The notes: generated by a model from the sequence alone, not told the origin. DNA of 64,000 nucleotides from Pedobacter sp. L105 (GCF_009765875.1 NZ_LMUP01000004.1:459353-523352); one strand, 5' to 3'; positions 52,524 to 61,800 are shown, numbered from the stretch's first letter. Translations and numbers: made by a program.

Positions 52524-55082
52524 TTAGAATGAACCTTCATCAGGTTTTTGATCATCCTGTTTTTCTTGTTTTTTAGGTTTCTTGGTGAAACTTGTGTTTC
52601 CAAAGCGATAAGCAAAGGTAATGGTACCCATTGGGCCTTTCTGGTAACGCTGGAAGTCTGTGATGGAATTGCTATCCTGTATCGTTGCTCCAAATTTCCT
52701 GGTATTAAAGATATCCCTTACGTTAAAGCTCAGGGATGCTTTTTTACCCGGGAAGTCGTATTTCGCTCCTCCGTCTACACCATATCTGGCTTTCTGTGTA
52801 CCTTGTGATTGTACCTGAGAAGATTGGTAATCGCCTCTCAACTGCAGGGTGACGCTACGTGACAGGGTAAAGTTATTCGTTAAATTGGCATTCCAGCTAT
52901 AACCCGAAACGGCCTCAAGCGCTTCGAAATTAACACCTTCAACAGTACCTGCATCAATAGCACCAATACTGCTATGATAACCGTTTACGTTTGCTGTAAA
53001 GTTCCATGCTTTCAGTAGATCTACTTTAGCAATTAATTCGAATCCGCTGTTGGTGCTTTTACCTAAGTTTTCCGGTACAATAATGATTATACCAGCACTA
53101 TCAGGTGTAGAGCGTATTCTCTGGATCAGGTCATTGGTCTGACGGATGTAGGCAGATGCAATCAGCGTTACTTTAGGCCAGAACCTGCTGTAACTTAATT
53201 CATAAGAGTGTACATCTTCAGGAAGCAGGTTTGGATTACCCCTGCGCCAGGTTAAAGGATCTGAAATATCGGTATATGGATTGGTATCCCATGGTCTCGG
53301 TCTGTTTACCCTTCTGGTATAGCTTAATTGTAAAGACTGGTCGCCCGTAAATTTCTGTGTCAGGAAGATACTTGGATAAAGTCTGTTATAGGCTACACGT
53401 CCTGGTTCAGGTGTTCCTACACCATTTTGATCAAAGGCTGTAGAAGTTGTGTTCAGCTTTGCATCTTCACCTCTGAATCCAATCTGGTAACCAAAGTTTT
53501 TAATCTGATTAGAGTAATTGACATAAAGTGCATGTACCTGGTCGTTACTTTTAAACCTGTTTGACAACTGATAATCCTGAACATAAGCTCCTGATGGGTT
53601 GTCAAAAGTTTCTGCAACGATATTGCTGTTTGACAACCTGATCTGACTGCGGTATCCTGTTTCCAGTTTACCTAATTTACCCAGGGGCATATTGTAATCT
53701 GCCTGAATGTTATAATTGGTATTGGTTCCATCATTTGCATTGGTTTGCATTAATGGGTCAGCATCATTGTAAGGAACACCATTTAAGCTGGCGATATTGG
53801 TATTGTACTGTTGGAAGTTATTGTTTGTTCCTCCGGAGTAACCAAAATTAAAGGTCAGCTCCTGGTCTTTTTTAAATTTATGGCTGTAGTCCAGGTTAAA
53901 GTCGTGACTGTTACCGCTTCCATTGTTATCATTTGTTCTGTCATCGAACTCCAGAGGAACTCTTCCCGGAGCATATTCATTGATGTTCAGCTGGTCATTT
54001 CTTTCGTTATCCCTGATGTTGAAACCTGCTGAAAGACTGATGACATCTTTTTTATCCAGGGTATAATCAATACCAAATTTAAAATTATGTGTTTTATCGA
54101 TGCTGATAGAGTTAGTCAGCTGATCTGCGTAAGCCAGATCGTTGATAGGGTTGAGATAAGTAATATTGTTGAAACCTCCGCCCACACGTCTTCCGTAGCG
54201 GTAGCTGTAATTTCCGTACACGTTGACATTATTATTCTGGTAGCTCAATGCTGCCGTTGCATTGTAATTATCCCTGTTACCAGCAGATCCCGATACGTTA
54301 CCGTTGAAACCTCTGATAGAGTTTTTCTTTAGGATGATATTGATAATCCCTGAATCTCCTTCAGAATCATATTTTGAAGAAGGATTAGTGATCACTTCCA
54401 CACTTTCAATAGAACTTGCAGGAATGGATGCCAGGATAGAAGCGATATCGCCACCTGCGATCAGCGAAGGTTTCCCGTCGATCAATACTTTAACCCCGGT
54501 AGATCCTCTTAAACTTACGTTACCATCCTGATCAATCGATACAGATGGTACGTTAGATAACAGATCTGAGGCATCTCCGCCCTGACTCACCAAACTCTGG
54601 TCTACAGCAAATGTTTTTTTGTCGATACCCAGCTGGATAGGTGCTTTTTTGGCAGTAACATTAACTTCATTTAAGGCATTTCCTTTTGAAGCTTTCATTT
54701 TAATGGTGCCCAGGTTAATCAGCTGATGTGTTTTAGAGATTGAGATAGAATCTCTGGATAAACTCTGATAACCTACATAACTAATTTTGATGGAAAATAC
54801 GCCGTCAGGAATGCCTCCAATAACCAGGTTTCCGTTAACGTCTGTCTGACCAGTTTTTACTGTTGTTTTAGTTTTTCTGTCTATAATGAGTATAGATGCA
54901 AAAGGAATCGTTTCATTTGTTTGGGCGTCTAAGGCTTTTCCTGTAATTTTACCAGTACCTGGGGTAACACTTGCTCCACTGGCGGCGCCTGTTCCTGGAG
55001 TTTGTGCGTGTACTGTGCTTCCCGTGACTAGTGTACAAAATGTGAGCGTTATAAATATAAATTTATAAATTGAATTCTTCAT
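52524..55082 (-). CDS. TonB-dependent receptor-like outer membrane beta-barrel protein
   Basis: 852 residues. Signal peptide (MKNSIYKFIFITLTFCTLVTG), a CarboxypepD_reg domain (about 45-130, ITGKALDAQTNETIPFASIL), plug (about 140-245) with VSLRGSTGVKVLIDGKPSLI and VEVITNPSSKYDSEGDSG, and an outer membrane barrel of the OMP_b-brl_3 type ending in a basic KKPKKQEKQDDQKPDEGSF tail rather than a terminal aromatic. A -7-like TTACTTTG lies upstream. The extracellular substrate is unknown; no SusD neighbour. Confidence 0.92.
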   Translation of the reverse strand: MKNSIYKFIFITLTFCTLVTGSTVHAQTPGTGAASGASVTPGTGKITGKALDAQTNETIPFASILIIDRKTKTTVKTGQTDVNGNLVIGGIPDGVFSIKISYVGYQSLSRDSISISKTHQLINLGTIKMKASKGNALNEVNVTAKKAPIQLGIDKKTFAVDQSLVSQGGDASDLLSNVPSVSIDQDGNVSLRGSTGVKVLIDGKPSLIAGGDIASILASIPASSIESVEVITNPSSKYDSEGDSGIINIILKKNSIRGFNGNVSGSAGNRDNYNATAALSYQNNNVNVYGNYSYRYGRRVGGGFNNITYLNPINDLAYADQLTNSISIDKTHNFKFGIDYTLDKKDVISLSAGFNIRDNERNDQLNINEYAPGRVPLEFDDRTNDNNGSGNSHDFNLDYSHKFKKDQELTFNFGYSGGTNNNFQQYNTNIASLNGVPYNDADPLMQTNANDGTNTNYNIQADYNMPLGKLGKLETGYRSQIRLSNSNIVAETFDNPSGAYVQDYQLSNRFKSNDQVHALYVNYSNQIKNFGYQIGFRGEDAKLNTTSTAFDQNGVGTPEPGRVAYNRLYPSIFLTQKFTGDQSLQLSYTRRVNRPRPWDTNPYTDISDPLTWRRGNPNLLPEDVHSYELSYSRFWPKVTLIASAYIRQTNDLIQRIRSTPDSAGIIIIVPENLGKSTNSGFELIAKVDLLKAWNFTANVNGYHSSIGAIDAGTVEGVNFEALEAVSGYSWNANLTNNFTLSRSVTLQLRGDYQSSQVQSQGTQKARYGVDGGAKYDFPGKKASLSFNVRDIFNTRKFGATIQDSNSITDFQRYQKGPMGTITFAYRFGNTSFTKKPKKQEKQDDQKPDEGSF

Positions 55083-55178
55083 GTAGCGTTTATCGTTTTA
55101 GTTTTCTAGTTGACGGGTGCAAAGTAACGGCCATAAAATTTAAAAACAGAGGGGTAACCATTTTATTACAACGGAATT

Positions 55179-55784
55179 ATGGCCAATTACAGTAATATTT
55201 TTGTGAATGAAGCGCTAAGTTATGCAAATTACAGAGATTTAATAGACTTTCTGCTAAAAGAGGGCAAAACCACAGGTACTGATCATAGCGACTCTATGCT
55301 ACAATATACGAGTCTGAATGTGCAGAGGATGAACAGAATAGAGAAGTCTGTTGTACTCAGTGAAGTGCTGGTTGAAGCTATTCAAAAATTGAGAAAAAAC
55401 TACCTTTTACTGGTAATTTCCGAAGGATGGTGCGGAGATGCGGCACAAATTGTTCCTTTGTTCAAAAAGATGGCTGAAATTGAGCCAAAAAAGTTTGATT
55501 TAAGATTTATATTGAGGGATGAACATCTTTCTTTGATGGATCAATACCTCACTAATGGAGGAAGGGCTATCCCGGTATTGCTGGTGATGGATACTGAAGG
55601 TGAAGTGATCTGCAAATGGGGACCACGACCGGCAATATTACAGCAATTGCTGCAAGGCTGGCGGATAACAACCCCTGAACATGATGTATGGTCGGAAAAG
55701 CTACACCTATGGTATGCCCGTGACAGAACACATACCACACAGCTGGAACTAACGGCACTGGTAGAAAACCTGGAGCAGTCTTAA
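55179..55784 (+). CDS. Thioredoxin-like protein (Thioredoxin_9 type) with WCGD motif
   Basis: 201 residues. The redox site of thioredoxins appears as SEGWCGDAAQIVPLF, so only one cysteine of CxxC is present; this matches the Thioredoxin_9 family, which keeps WCGDA. The cis-Pro loop is GGRAIPVLLVMD. With one Cys it is more likely a binding protein or a monothiol enzyme than a disulfide oxidoreductase. No signal peptide; cytoplasmic. Overlaps the convergent clpS by 4 bp. Confidence 0.85.
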   Translation: MANYSNIFVNEALSYANYRDLIDFLLKEGKTTGTDHSDSMLQYTSLNVQRMNRIEKSVVLSEVLVEAIQKLRKNYLLLVISEGWCGDAAQIVPLFKKMAEIEPKKFDLRFILRDEHLSLMDQYLTNGGRAIPVLLVMDTEGEVICKWGPRPAILQQLLQGWRITTPEHDVWSEKLHLWYARDRTHTTQLELTALVENLEQS

Positions 55785-56062
55785 TCTACCGTTACAGTCA
55801 GGCCTTCCTGCTGAAGGATCTTGCGGTAAACTTCCATTTCTGTAAACGACCCTTCCAGTACAGCGCATTTTCCTTTATTATGCACTTCCCAGGCAATCTT
55901 TTCTGCCTGAGTTTCTGTATAATCCAGGTATTTGGTCATACAGTGAATCACATGTTCAAAGGTATTGATCTCATCGTTCCATAAAATCAAACGATGAGAG
56001 GTCTTAAGGGACGTTAAAATCTCTTCCAGTGTAAATGTTTCTTCTTTTGTTTCTGTTGACAT
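55781..56062 (-). CDS. clpS: ATP-dependent Clp protease adaptor ClpS
   Basis: 93 residues. Delivers N-degron substrates to ClpAP. Seen: LILWNDEINTFEHVIHCM (the NDxxxxFxxV substrate pocket), AEKIAWEVHNKGKCAVLEGS and MEVYRKILQQEGLTVTV. ATG 56062 is preferred to an in-frame start at 56086, because a perfect -7 element (56067-56074, TATTTTTG) lies between them, only 4 bp before the ATG. clpA is not adjacent. Confidence 0.93.
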   Translation of the reverse strand: MSTETKEETFTLEEILTSLKTSHRLILWNDEINTFEHVIHCMTKYLDYTETQAEKIAWEVHNKGKCAVLEGSFTEMEVYRKILQQEGLTVTVD

Positions 56063-56066
56063 GATA

Positions 56067-56074
56067 CAAAAATA
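56067..56074 (-). promoter_or_regulatory. -7 element of clpS
   Basis: Minus-strand TATTTTTG, exact TAnnTTTG, 4 bp before ATG 56062; leaderless mRNA expected. Confidence 0.65.
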
Positions 56075-56129
56075 AGCTAATTTCAAAAATAAAATGCTTT
56101 AAAAAATTTTTTGCTTCAGAGGTAACGGT

Positions 56130-57005
56130 TTAGCTACCTTTGGCCGACCTGGTCATTTGTTCAAAGCTGTCCCATAGCTCATCAGGTATTGCTTCCAGGC
56201 CGTTAAATTGTCCTGCTCCCTGTAACCATTCCCCACCATCAATCGTAATTATCTCTCCGTTAATGTAACTGGAGAAATCACTGACTAAAAATGCAGCCAG
56301 ATTAGCGAGTTCCTGGTGTTCACCGATACGTTTGAGCGGCACCCTTTTTTTGAAGTCAAACTTTTCTGCCAGATCGCCGGGAAGTAATCGGTCCCATGCG
56401 CCTTTTGTAGGGAAAGGCCCTGGTGCAATGGCATTGGTGCGGATACCATATTTCCCCCATTCTGCTGCCAGGGAACGTGTCATGGCCAGCACACCGCCTT
56501 TCGCACAGGCTGAAGGAACAACATAGGCCGAACCCGTAAAAGCATAGGTGGTAACGATATTTAAAATATTACCCGCCTGCTTTTCTTTGATCCAGTGTTT
56601 GCCGAATGCCAGGCTGCAGTTTACCGATCCTTTTAAAACGATATCTATGATCGTAGAAAAGGCATTGGCCGATAAACGTTCTGTAGGTGAAATGAAATTC
56701 CCGGCGGCATTGTTCAGCAGGCAGTCTACCTGTCCGAAGGTCTTGATCGTTTCTGCCAGTACATGTTCTACCTGTGCATAGTCGCGCACGTCGCAGCTCA
56801 GGGCAAGTACTTTTCCGCCGGTCTCTTTTTCCATCTCCGCCGCAGTTTTCTCCAATACATCCGCCTTGCGGCTGGTGATCACCAGATTGGCACCCAACTT
56901 TAAAAAATAGGTGCCCATAGCTTTGCCCAAACCTGTGCCGCCACCTGTCACCACAATGGTTTTGCCCTGCAGTGCATCGTCTCTTAACATGGGTTGATTA
57001 TACAT
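56130..57005 (-). CDS. SDR oxidoreductase resembling mitochondrial 2,4-dienoyl-CoA reductase (DECR1)
   Basis: 291 residues. Cofactor motif TGGGTGLGKAMG, NNAAGN, and an active-site region YVVPSACAKGGVLAMTRSLA that lacks the usual YxxxK but matches the DECR type, plus AAEWGKYGIRTNAIAPGP and a C-terminal SAKGS-like end. These segments closely follow the mammalian enzyme from memory; a search would settle it. It reduces 2,4-dienoyl-CoA from unsaturated fatty acids with NADPH. Third gene of the operon, 2 bp after the isomerase gene. Confidence 0.85.
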   Translation of the reverse strand: MYNQPMLRDDALQGKTIVVTGGGTGLGKAMGTYFLKLGANLVITSRKADVLEKTAAEMEKETGGKVLALSCDVRDYAQVEHVLAETIKTFGQVDCLLNNAAGNFISPTERLSANAFSTIIDIVLKGSVNCSLAFGKHWIKEKQAGNILNIVTTYAFTGSAYVVPSACAKGGVLAMTRSLAAEWGKYGIRTNAIAPGPFPTKGAWDRLLPGDLAEKFDFKKRVPLKRIGEHQELANLAAFLVSDFSSYINGEIITIDGGEWLQGAGQFNGLEAIPDELWDSFEQMTRSAKGS

Positions 57006-57007
57006 GT

Positions 57008-57769
57008 TTATTTCTTTTGAAGGTTATCAATAATCATTTTCAGCAGGTTCCTGGTAGAAGGTGCCCACCATTGGGTAAGTACGGCTTTTAAAGTTTCTTC
57101 CTGATCAACCGAGGTAGCCGCAATCAGTTCTTTCCTGATGTTCAGTTTACTCTGCTGCCAGGTGTTGGGCTCCAATGCCATATATTTCCTGATCCTGCGT
57201 TCTGCAACGGTCATGATGCTTGCCGGGTTAACCAGTTCATCCACCAAACCTATTTGTAAAGCTTCTTCCGGACTGAATAATTTTCCTTCCAGCAAACTGC
57301 GGCTGGCATTGGCTTTGCCCAGCCAGAAGGCATATAAGTGGAAAATACTGTCCGTCACGATGATCCCCACCGGAACTTCATTTAATCCGATAATATATTT
57401 TCCTTCGGACATTACGCGTGCATCGCAGGCCAGGGCAATTACACATCCTCCGGCGGGGGAATGCCCGTTAATGGCCGCAACCAATGGTTTTTTGAAAGCA
57501 GTGATCTTCGCTGTAAAATTCAGGAAGAGGTGCCAGAACGATTTGATCTCTTCCTCATTATAGCGGTAAAGTTCTATCAGGTCCAATCCCGCAGAAAAGA
57601 AATTTTCCCTGCCGGTGATGATCACGCCACCGATGTTGGCATCGTTTTCTATGTTATATAGCATATCCGTGATTTCAGTGATCATTTCCCTGTTCAGCGC
57701 ATTAGACTTGCCACGGTTAAGGGTAATCAATGCCAGACGGTCTTTTATCGTTACGTTGATGGTATTCAT
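57008..57769 (-). CDS. Enoyl-CoA isomerase/hydratase resembling ECI1
   Basis: 253 residues, crotonase superfamily. NRGKSNALNREM, the oxyanion-hole segments ENFFSAGLDL and NGHSPAGGCVIALACDARVM, and IGLNEVPVGI, whose Glu matches the catalytic Glu of Delta3,Delta2-enoyl-CoA isomerase; the hydratase second Glu (of crotonase) is not at its usual place. The pattern resembles mitochondrial ECI1. It isomerises 3-enoyl-CoA to 2-enoyl-CoA. Coupled (2-bp gap) to the DECR-like gene. Confidence 0.88.
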   Translation of the reverse strand: MNTINVTIKDRLALITLNRGKSNALNREMITEITDMLYNIENDANIGGVIITGRENFFSAGLDLIELYRYNEEEIKSFWHLFLNFTAKITAFKKPLVAAINGHSPAGGCVIALACDARVMSEGKYIIGLNEVPVGIIVTDSIFHLYAFWLGKANASRSLLEGKLFSPEEALQIGLVDELVNPASIMTVAERRIRKYMALEPNTWQQSKLNIRKELIAATSVDQEETLKAVLTQWWAPSTRNLLKMIIDNLQKK

Positions 57770-57774
57770 ATGGG

Positions 57775-60486
57775 TTATTTTACTTCGTAAGTATATACAT
57801 TTCTGGCCAGATGGCCTTCATTATTTATACCCTCTATTACAATTCTGTAAGTTCCTGTCTGGTCGGTATTGTAAAAATTGAACTTCGCCGTACCGTCTGC
57901 TGCCGTAGAAATATGCGGGTTCCAGTAAACTGTAGACCTCTGGTCTGTGCCCTGGTCTTTGTTCTCTGGTGTATATTGAGGCGAATAGAATTGCCTGATC
58001 GCATAATAACCTTTAGGTCTATAACTGATAATTCCAGGCGCATCTTTGGAATAACTGGTGTCTCCTCCTCTTTTTGTGGTGATGATTATTACACCAGCGC
58101 CACCCTGTGAACCATAAATAGCAGTATATGCTGTACTTTTCAATATTTCCACAGTCTCTACATCAGCGGTATTAATATCTTTCAGCGGACCAGGCAAGCG
58201 TTGATCGGGATCTGCCATTGGTACGCCGTCGAGTATAACTTCCATTGTTCTTCTTCCTCCATATCGTGAAAGAGAAGCGCGGCCATTGTTGAGCATCAAT
58301 CCTGCAACCCTACCCTGCAGATTATTTTCGAAGTCGGGTCCGCTGTTTAAATCTTTAGCTGTGATTACAGCATCTGCACTTCCCGGCCCGTTCATATTAG
58401 AAGAATAATCTTGTTTCTTTTTCTTCTCTGTAATATTTACCTCTTTGAGCTGATGACTATGCTGTAGCAGACCGCGGCTTGTCAGCTGGTTAAAATAACC
58501 TTCGGTCTGATGGATATAACTTTGAATGGCTTCATTTACATTGACCTCTATATCTCCCGTGTTTTTGTTTTTTGTGATCACCTGTCCCGGGATAATATCC
58601 AGTTTGATCTCCACGTTTTTCTTGTTTTTCACATTTCGTGCCTGGACAACAAACTTGATGCTGTCGCCAAAAGAGAGATTGTTAAAACTAAAGTGTCCAT
58701 TATCATCCGTCAGGGTATCTACCATAAACAATCCATGTGAGCTGGAAAATAAAGAAACCTTGCCCTTGGCTATAGGTTTGCCGCCGAAGGAAGTGATGGT
58801 TCCGCTTACTTTCATTTCTTTTTCAGCGGGGTAAACAGGAGATTTACTTAGGTCGCCATCCAGCTCTTTCCATAAGAATCGGGTCCAGCCCTGTGTTAAC
58901 ATCAGGTTATCCAGATCTTCTAAGCGCTGTTTGTTGGCAGGAAGAAAGTAATAATTCGGCTTTTCAATATATCCTTTCAGGTCGGAGGTAAGGAGTAAAG
59001 TACTAAAGATATTACTTTCATTATTCTCGTCAGGTGTTACGATAGACATATTGGTAACGGCTACGGAAAAGCTTCCCTGTGTGGGCTGATGATTGTCTTT
59101 TGCTAAAAGATCAAGGGATACGTTTTCTCTTTTGCCATAAACCGCTTTTAAATTGGAGAAGCCTGTCTCAATCTGGTCAGCAGGGTTCTCCACGAAAACC
59201 AATCTTTCTGCCACTGGCAGGTTTTCTGTATTGAACAATGTAAAATGAAGAATTCCTGAAGGGAGTTCTTTTTTAGCCACAGAAAAAGTGGTCACCTGTT
59301 TGGTAGATTTTGTTTTCAGCACCGCATACACGGTATTGTTCTGTGTAATCACCAATTTGATCTCTCCTTCACCAAGCAGTTTTTCACTGATCATTATCCT
59401 GGCGCTTATTTTTGTAGTGTCAGTATTGTTTAGCATAAAGGTATAACCTGCTGTTAATGCTTTTGGTACAGGTACCTGCTGTACTGTGCCATCTTTTAGT
59501 TTTACTTTAACGGTATAGGTTTTTCCAGGTTCCGGGTTCATCATTAAACTGCCCATCCCCAAATGATCGGTGGTAAAACTGCTCAGTTCAGTGCCCTCGC
59601 TGTCTGTAACGGTACCACTCACTTCTTCGCCGAGGCCGGATGTGTTGACTGCTTTGATCCCAACTTTTGAGGGCAGGTTTTCCACCAGGTTTCCGCTTTC
59701 AGGAAATAGTTGAACGGAAAGCATATTGCCGGCAGCTTTCAAAGGAATAGTTTTAACTACCTGCTGTTTATCTGCCAAAGTGATGGCTGCTGTTATTTTG
59801 CCCGATAACGGCTGTCCGGGCTGGCTGTTGGGGAAAGAGAAAGTCAGCTCACCCTGTGCATTGGTCTGTCCTCTGCCATGATCGGTCACTTTATCCTGAA
59901 GGATGATGGCGTAAGTTACTTTTTGTCCTCCATAAGGAAGCCCCTGTTTGTCTGTAAATTTAATAGCCGCGTTAACGGTTTCGGTATTATTCTTTTTGCT
60001 TAAAGAATAGGTAGTAGTGGTAAATACCCGGTTTGCCCAGGAATTGCCGATCTTGATCGTTTTATCGTAAAAGAAATCCGGACCGTTATTTCTCATCCAT
60101 TGGGTATAAGCCCTGATCCTGTAATTCCCTTCCTGCAGGGTATCGGGTAATTTAAAGTCGCCCCAGCTGATGCCTCCAACCAATGGTAGTTTGATTTGTT
60201 TAGCCAGGGAATCATTCTCATTGATCAGCTCTACATATAAAGCATGACTGATGTTAGAGGGCTGCTTGGTCCGCGTATCTGTTACATAGGCCTTAAACCA
60301 GATATTATCGCCTATGGCATAATAAGGTTTGTCTAAATGGAGATATATTTTTTCCTGCGGATGGGACTCATTGTAAGCGGCCAGTTTTTTTAAAAGAATT
60401 TCAAAAGGATCGTCTACCAGACGGAAGGCAAAAATAAAGGTACATGCCGCCAGAAGAAAAAAGGGGATCAGATATTTGGCTCTCAT
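57775..60486 (-). CDS. MG2/macroglobulin-like protein with TonB plug domain, no barrel
   Basis: 903 residues. An N-terminal hydrophobic segment (KYLIPFFLLAACTFIFAF) is a signal or anchor. Residues 40-520 carry macroglobulin/MG2-type beta-sandwiches (EKIYLHLDKPYYAIGDNIWFK), residues 560-640 a carboxypeptidase-regulatory-like fold, and residues about 700-805 a TonB receptor plug (LQGRVAGLMLNNGRASLSR, VETVEILKSTAYTAIYGSQG). No outer membrane barrel follows, only a final beta-sandwich. Relatives are common in Bacteroidota and uncharacterised. It is 5 bp from the isomerase gene, the first gene of the transcript. Confidence 0.85.
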   Translation of the reverse strand: MRAKYLIPFFLLAACTFIFAFRLVDDPFEILLKKLAAYNESHPQEKIYLHLDKPYYAIGDNIWFKAYVTDTRTKQPSNISHALYVELINENDSLAKQIKLPLVGGISWGDFKLPDTLQEGNYRIRAYTQWMRNNGPDFFYDKTIKIGNSWANRVFTTTTYSLSKKNNTETVNAAIKFTDKQGLPYGGQKVTYAIILQDKVTDHGRGQTNAQGELTFSFPNSQPGQPLSGKITAAITLADKQQVVKTIPLKAAGNMLSVQLFPESGNLVENLPSKVGIKAVNTSGLGEEVSGTVTDSEGTELSSFTTDHLGMGSLMMNPEPGKTYTVKVKLKDGTVQQVPVPKALTAGYTFMLNNTDTTKISARIMISEKLLGEGEIKLVITQNNTVYAVLKTKSTKQVTTFSVAKKELPSGILHFTLFNTENLPVAERLVFVENPADQIETGFSNLKAVYGKRENVSLDLLAKDNHQPTQGSFSVAVTNMSIVTPDENNESNIFSTLLLTSDLKGYIEKPNYYFLPANKQRLEDLDNLMLTQGWTRFLWKELDGDLSKSPVYPAEKEMKVSGTITSFGGKPIAKGKVSLFSSSHGLFMVDTLTDDNGHFSFNNLSFGDSIKFVVQARNVKNKKNVEIKLDIIPGQVITKNKNTGDIEVNVNEAIQSYIHQTEGYFNQLTSRGLLQHSHQLKEVNITEKKKKQDYSSNMNGPGSADAVITAKDLNSGPDFENNLQGRVAGLMLNNGRASLSRYGGRRTMEVILDGVPMADPDQRLPGPLKDINTADVETVEILKSTAYTAIYGSQGGAGVIIITTKRGGDTSYSKDAPGIISYRPKGYYAIRQFYSPQYTPENKDQGTDQRSTVYWNPHISTAADGTAKFNFYNTDQTGTYRIVIEGINNEGHLARNVYTYEVK

Positions 60487-60502
60487 TTGCAGTTAAAAAA
60501 TA

Positions 60503-60530
60503 AAGCCTCAATGTAAGAACATTGAGGCTT
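60503..60530 (-). terminator. Intrinsic terminator after dcd
   Basis: Perfect 12-bp stem AAGCCTCAATGT/ACATTGAGGCTT with a 4-nt loop and a T-rich tail on the minus strand, 26 bp beyond the dcd stop. The downstream 903-residue gene starts 17 bp after it. Confidence 0.9.
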
Positions 60531-60555
60531 AAATGCAAAAATAATTAATTGAATA

Positions 60556-61092
60556 TTAAAAATTATTCTTCCACATCATGCTTTCTACAGGTTTAGTCGT
60601 TTTATTGCTGTATTTAGCGTCATCTTTAGCATTATAAAGCGTTGCTACGTCTCCTTCTACAGCGAAATAGATCAGCTGGCCGATAGGCATACCGGCATAT
60701 ATTTTCACCGGTTGGGCGCAGGATATTTCCAGTGTCCAGGTATTGCAGAAGCCTACATCGCCTTTTCCTGCCGTGGCATGAATGTCAATCCCCAAACGGC
60801 CGGTGCTTGATTTTCCTTCCAGGAAAGGAACATGTGCATGGGTTTCTGTATATTCCAGCGTTACGCCTAAATATAAAGTACCCGGTTGTAATACAAAACC
60901 ATCTTTTGGGATCTCAAAATGTTGAATTTTATTATGCGCTTTGGCATCCAGCACCCTGTCGGTATACGTAGCCAGGTATTTACCCAGATGGACATCGTAG
61001 GAATTTGTGCCTAAACATTCTGGTTTATAGGGTTCAATGATGATTGTACCCTTTTCAATCTCTTCTAGAATGCGTTTGTCGGAAAGTATCAT
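60556..61092 (-). CDS. dcd: dCTP deaminase
   Basis: 178 residues. Converts dCTP to dUTP, the first step to dTTP. Seen: TNSYDVHLGKYLATYT, the GKSSTGRLGI substrate loop, and GDVGFCNTWTLEIS with the catalytic Glu. A divergent intergenic region separates it from the phosphopantetheinyl transferase gene; near-consensus -7 elements exist on both strands there (TAATTTCG and TACTTTTA). Confidence 0.95.
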   Translation of the reverse strand: MILSDKRILEEIEKGTIIIEPYKPECLGTNSYDVHLGKYLATYTDRVLDAKAHNKIQHFEIPKDGFVLQPGTLYLGVTLEYTETHAHVPFLEGKSSTGRLGIDIHATAGKGDVGFCNTWTLEISCAQPVKIYAGMPIGQLIYFAVEGDVATLYNAKDDAKYSNKTTKPVESMMWKNNF

Positions 61093-61158
61093 TTGTTAAG
61101 TCTTTGGGCGAAATTATGATTAATTTAAGATACTTTTACATTGATTTTTTAAATAGGG

Positions 61159-61800
61159 ATGCCTGTAATCTATAATAAAGATATTGACGACCAGACTGTA
61201 CTGGCAGTATGGAAAATTGAAGAGGGGGAAGAGGAGCTTCTCTCCGGCCTGCAGCTAAAGCAGCATGAGCTGGATTTCCTGGCTTCATTGAACAATGAGA
61301 AACGTTTGCTGCACTGGTTAAGTACAAGACTGCTGCTGCGTAAAACGCTCAATACGTCCGATTATATCGATTGCCGTATGGATGAACATGGAAAACCTTA
61401 CCTGGCAAATTCTACCTATAGTATCTCGCTGAGCCATTCTTATGATTATGCTGCCGTCATGATTGGGAAAACCAGAAGTGTTGGCGTGGATATTGAACAG
61501 GTTAAAACTAAAATCCACCGTATCCAGCAGAAATTCCTGTCGCCGCCCGAACTGGCGCAATCTAATGTAAAAGATAATATTCAGGGGTTGTACGTTTGCT
61601 GGTGTGTGAAAGAGGCCGTTTATAAATGGTATGGAAAGAAAGGACTGGAGTTCAGGAAACATATCCATATACAGCCGTTTGAACTCAGGGATACAGGCGA
61701 GCTTACGGTAATCGTTGATTTACCCGAGGGCAGAAGGATGCTGAGCGTATGTTATTTTAATACGATACCCGGATATATGCTGGGTTATGTAGTAGGTTAA
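61159..61800 (+). CDS. 4'-phosphopantetheinyl transferase (Sfp type)
   Basis: 213 residues. Metal-binding block VGVDIEQVKTK, the second acidic region, and WCVKEAVYKWYGKKGLEF in part match the Sfp/AcpT pattern; the N-terminal LLHWLSTRLLLRKTL segment matches the pseudo-dimeric Sfp family rather than AcpS. It attaches the phosphopantetheine arm to acyl carrier protein or other carrier domains. Followed 10 bp later by lipB, which uses octanoyl-ACP. Confidence 0.92.
   Translation: MPVIYNKDIDDQTVLAVWKIEEGEEELLSGLQLKQHELDFLASLNNEKRLLHWLSTRLLLRKTLNTSDYIDCRMDEHGKPYLANSTYSISLSHSYDYAAVMIGKTRSVGVDIEQVKTKIHRIQQKFLSPPELAQSNVKDNIQGLYVCWCVKEAVYKWYGKKGLEFRKHIHIQPFELRDTGELTVIVDLPEGRRMLSVCYFNTIPGYMLGYVVG

Noticed and set aside
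53811..54531. Several 70-80 codon ORFs antisense to the large TonB-dependent receptor gene
   Set aside because: They are opposite-strand shadows of a well-supported coding region with no own start signals or family features.
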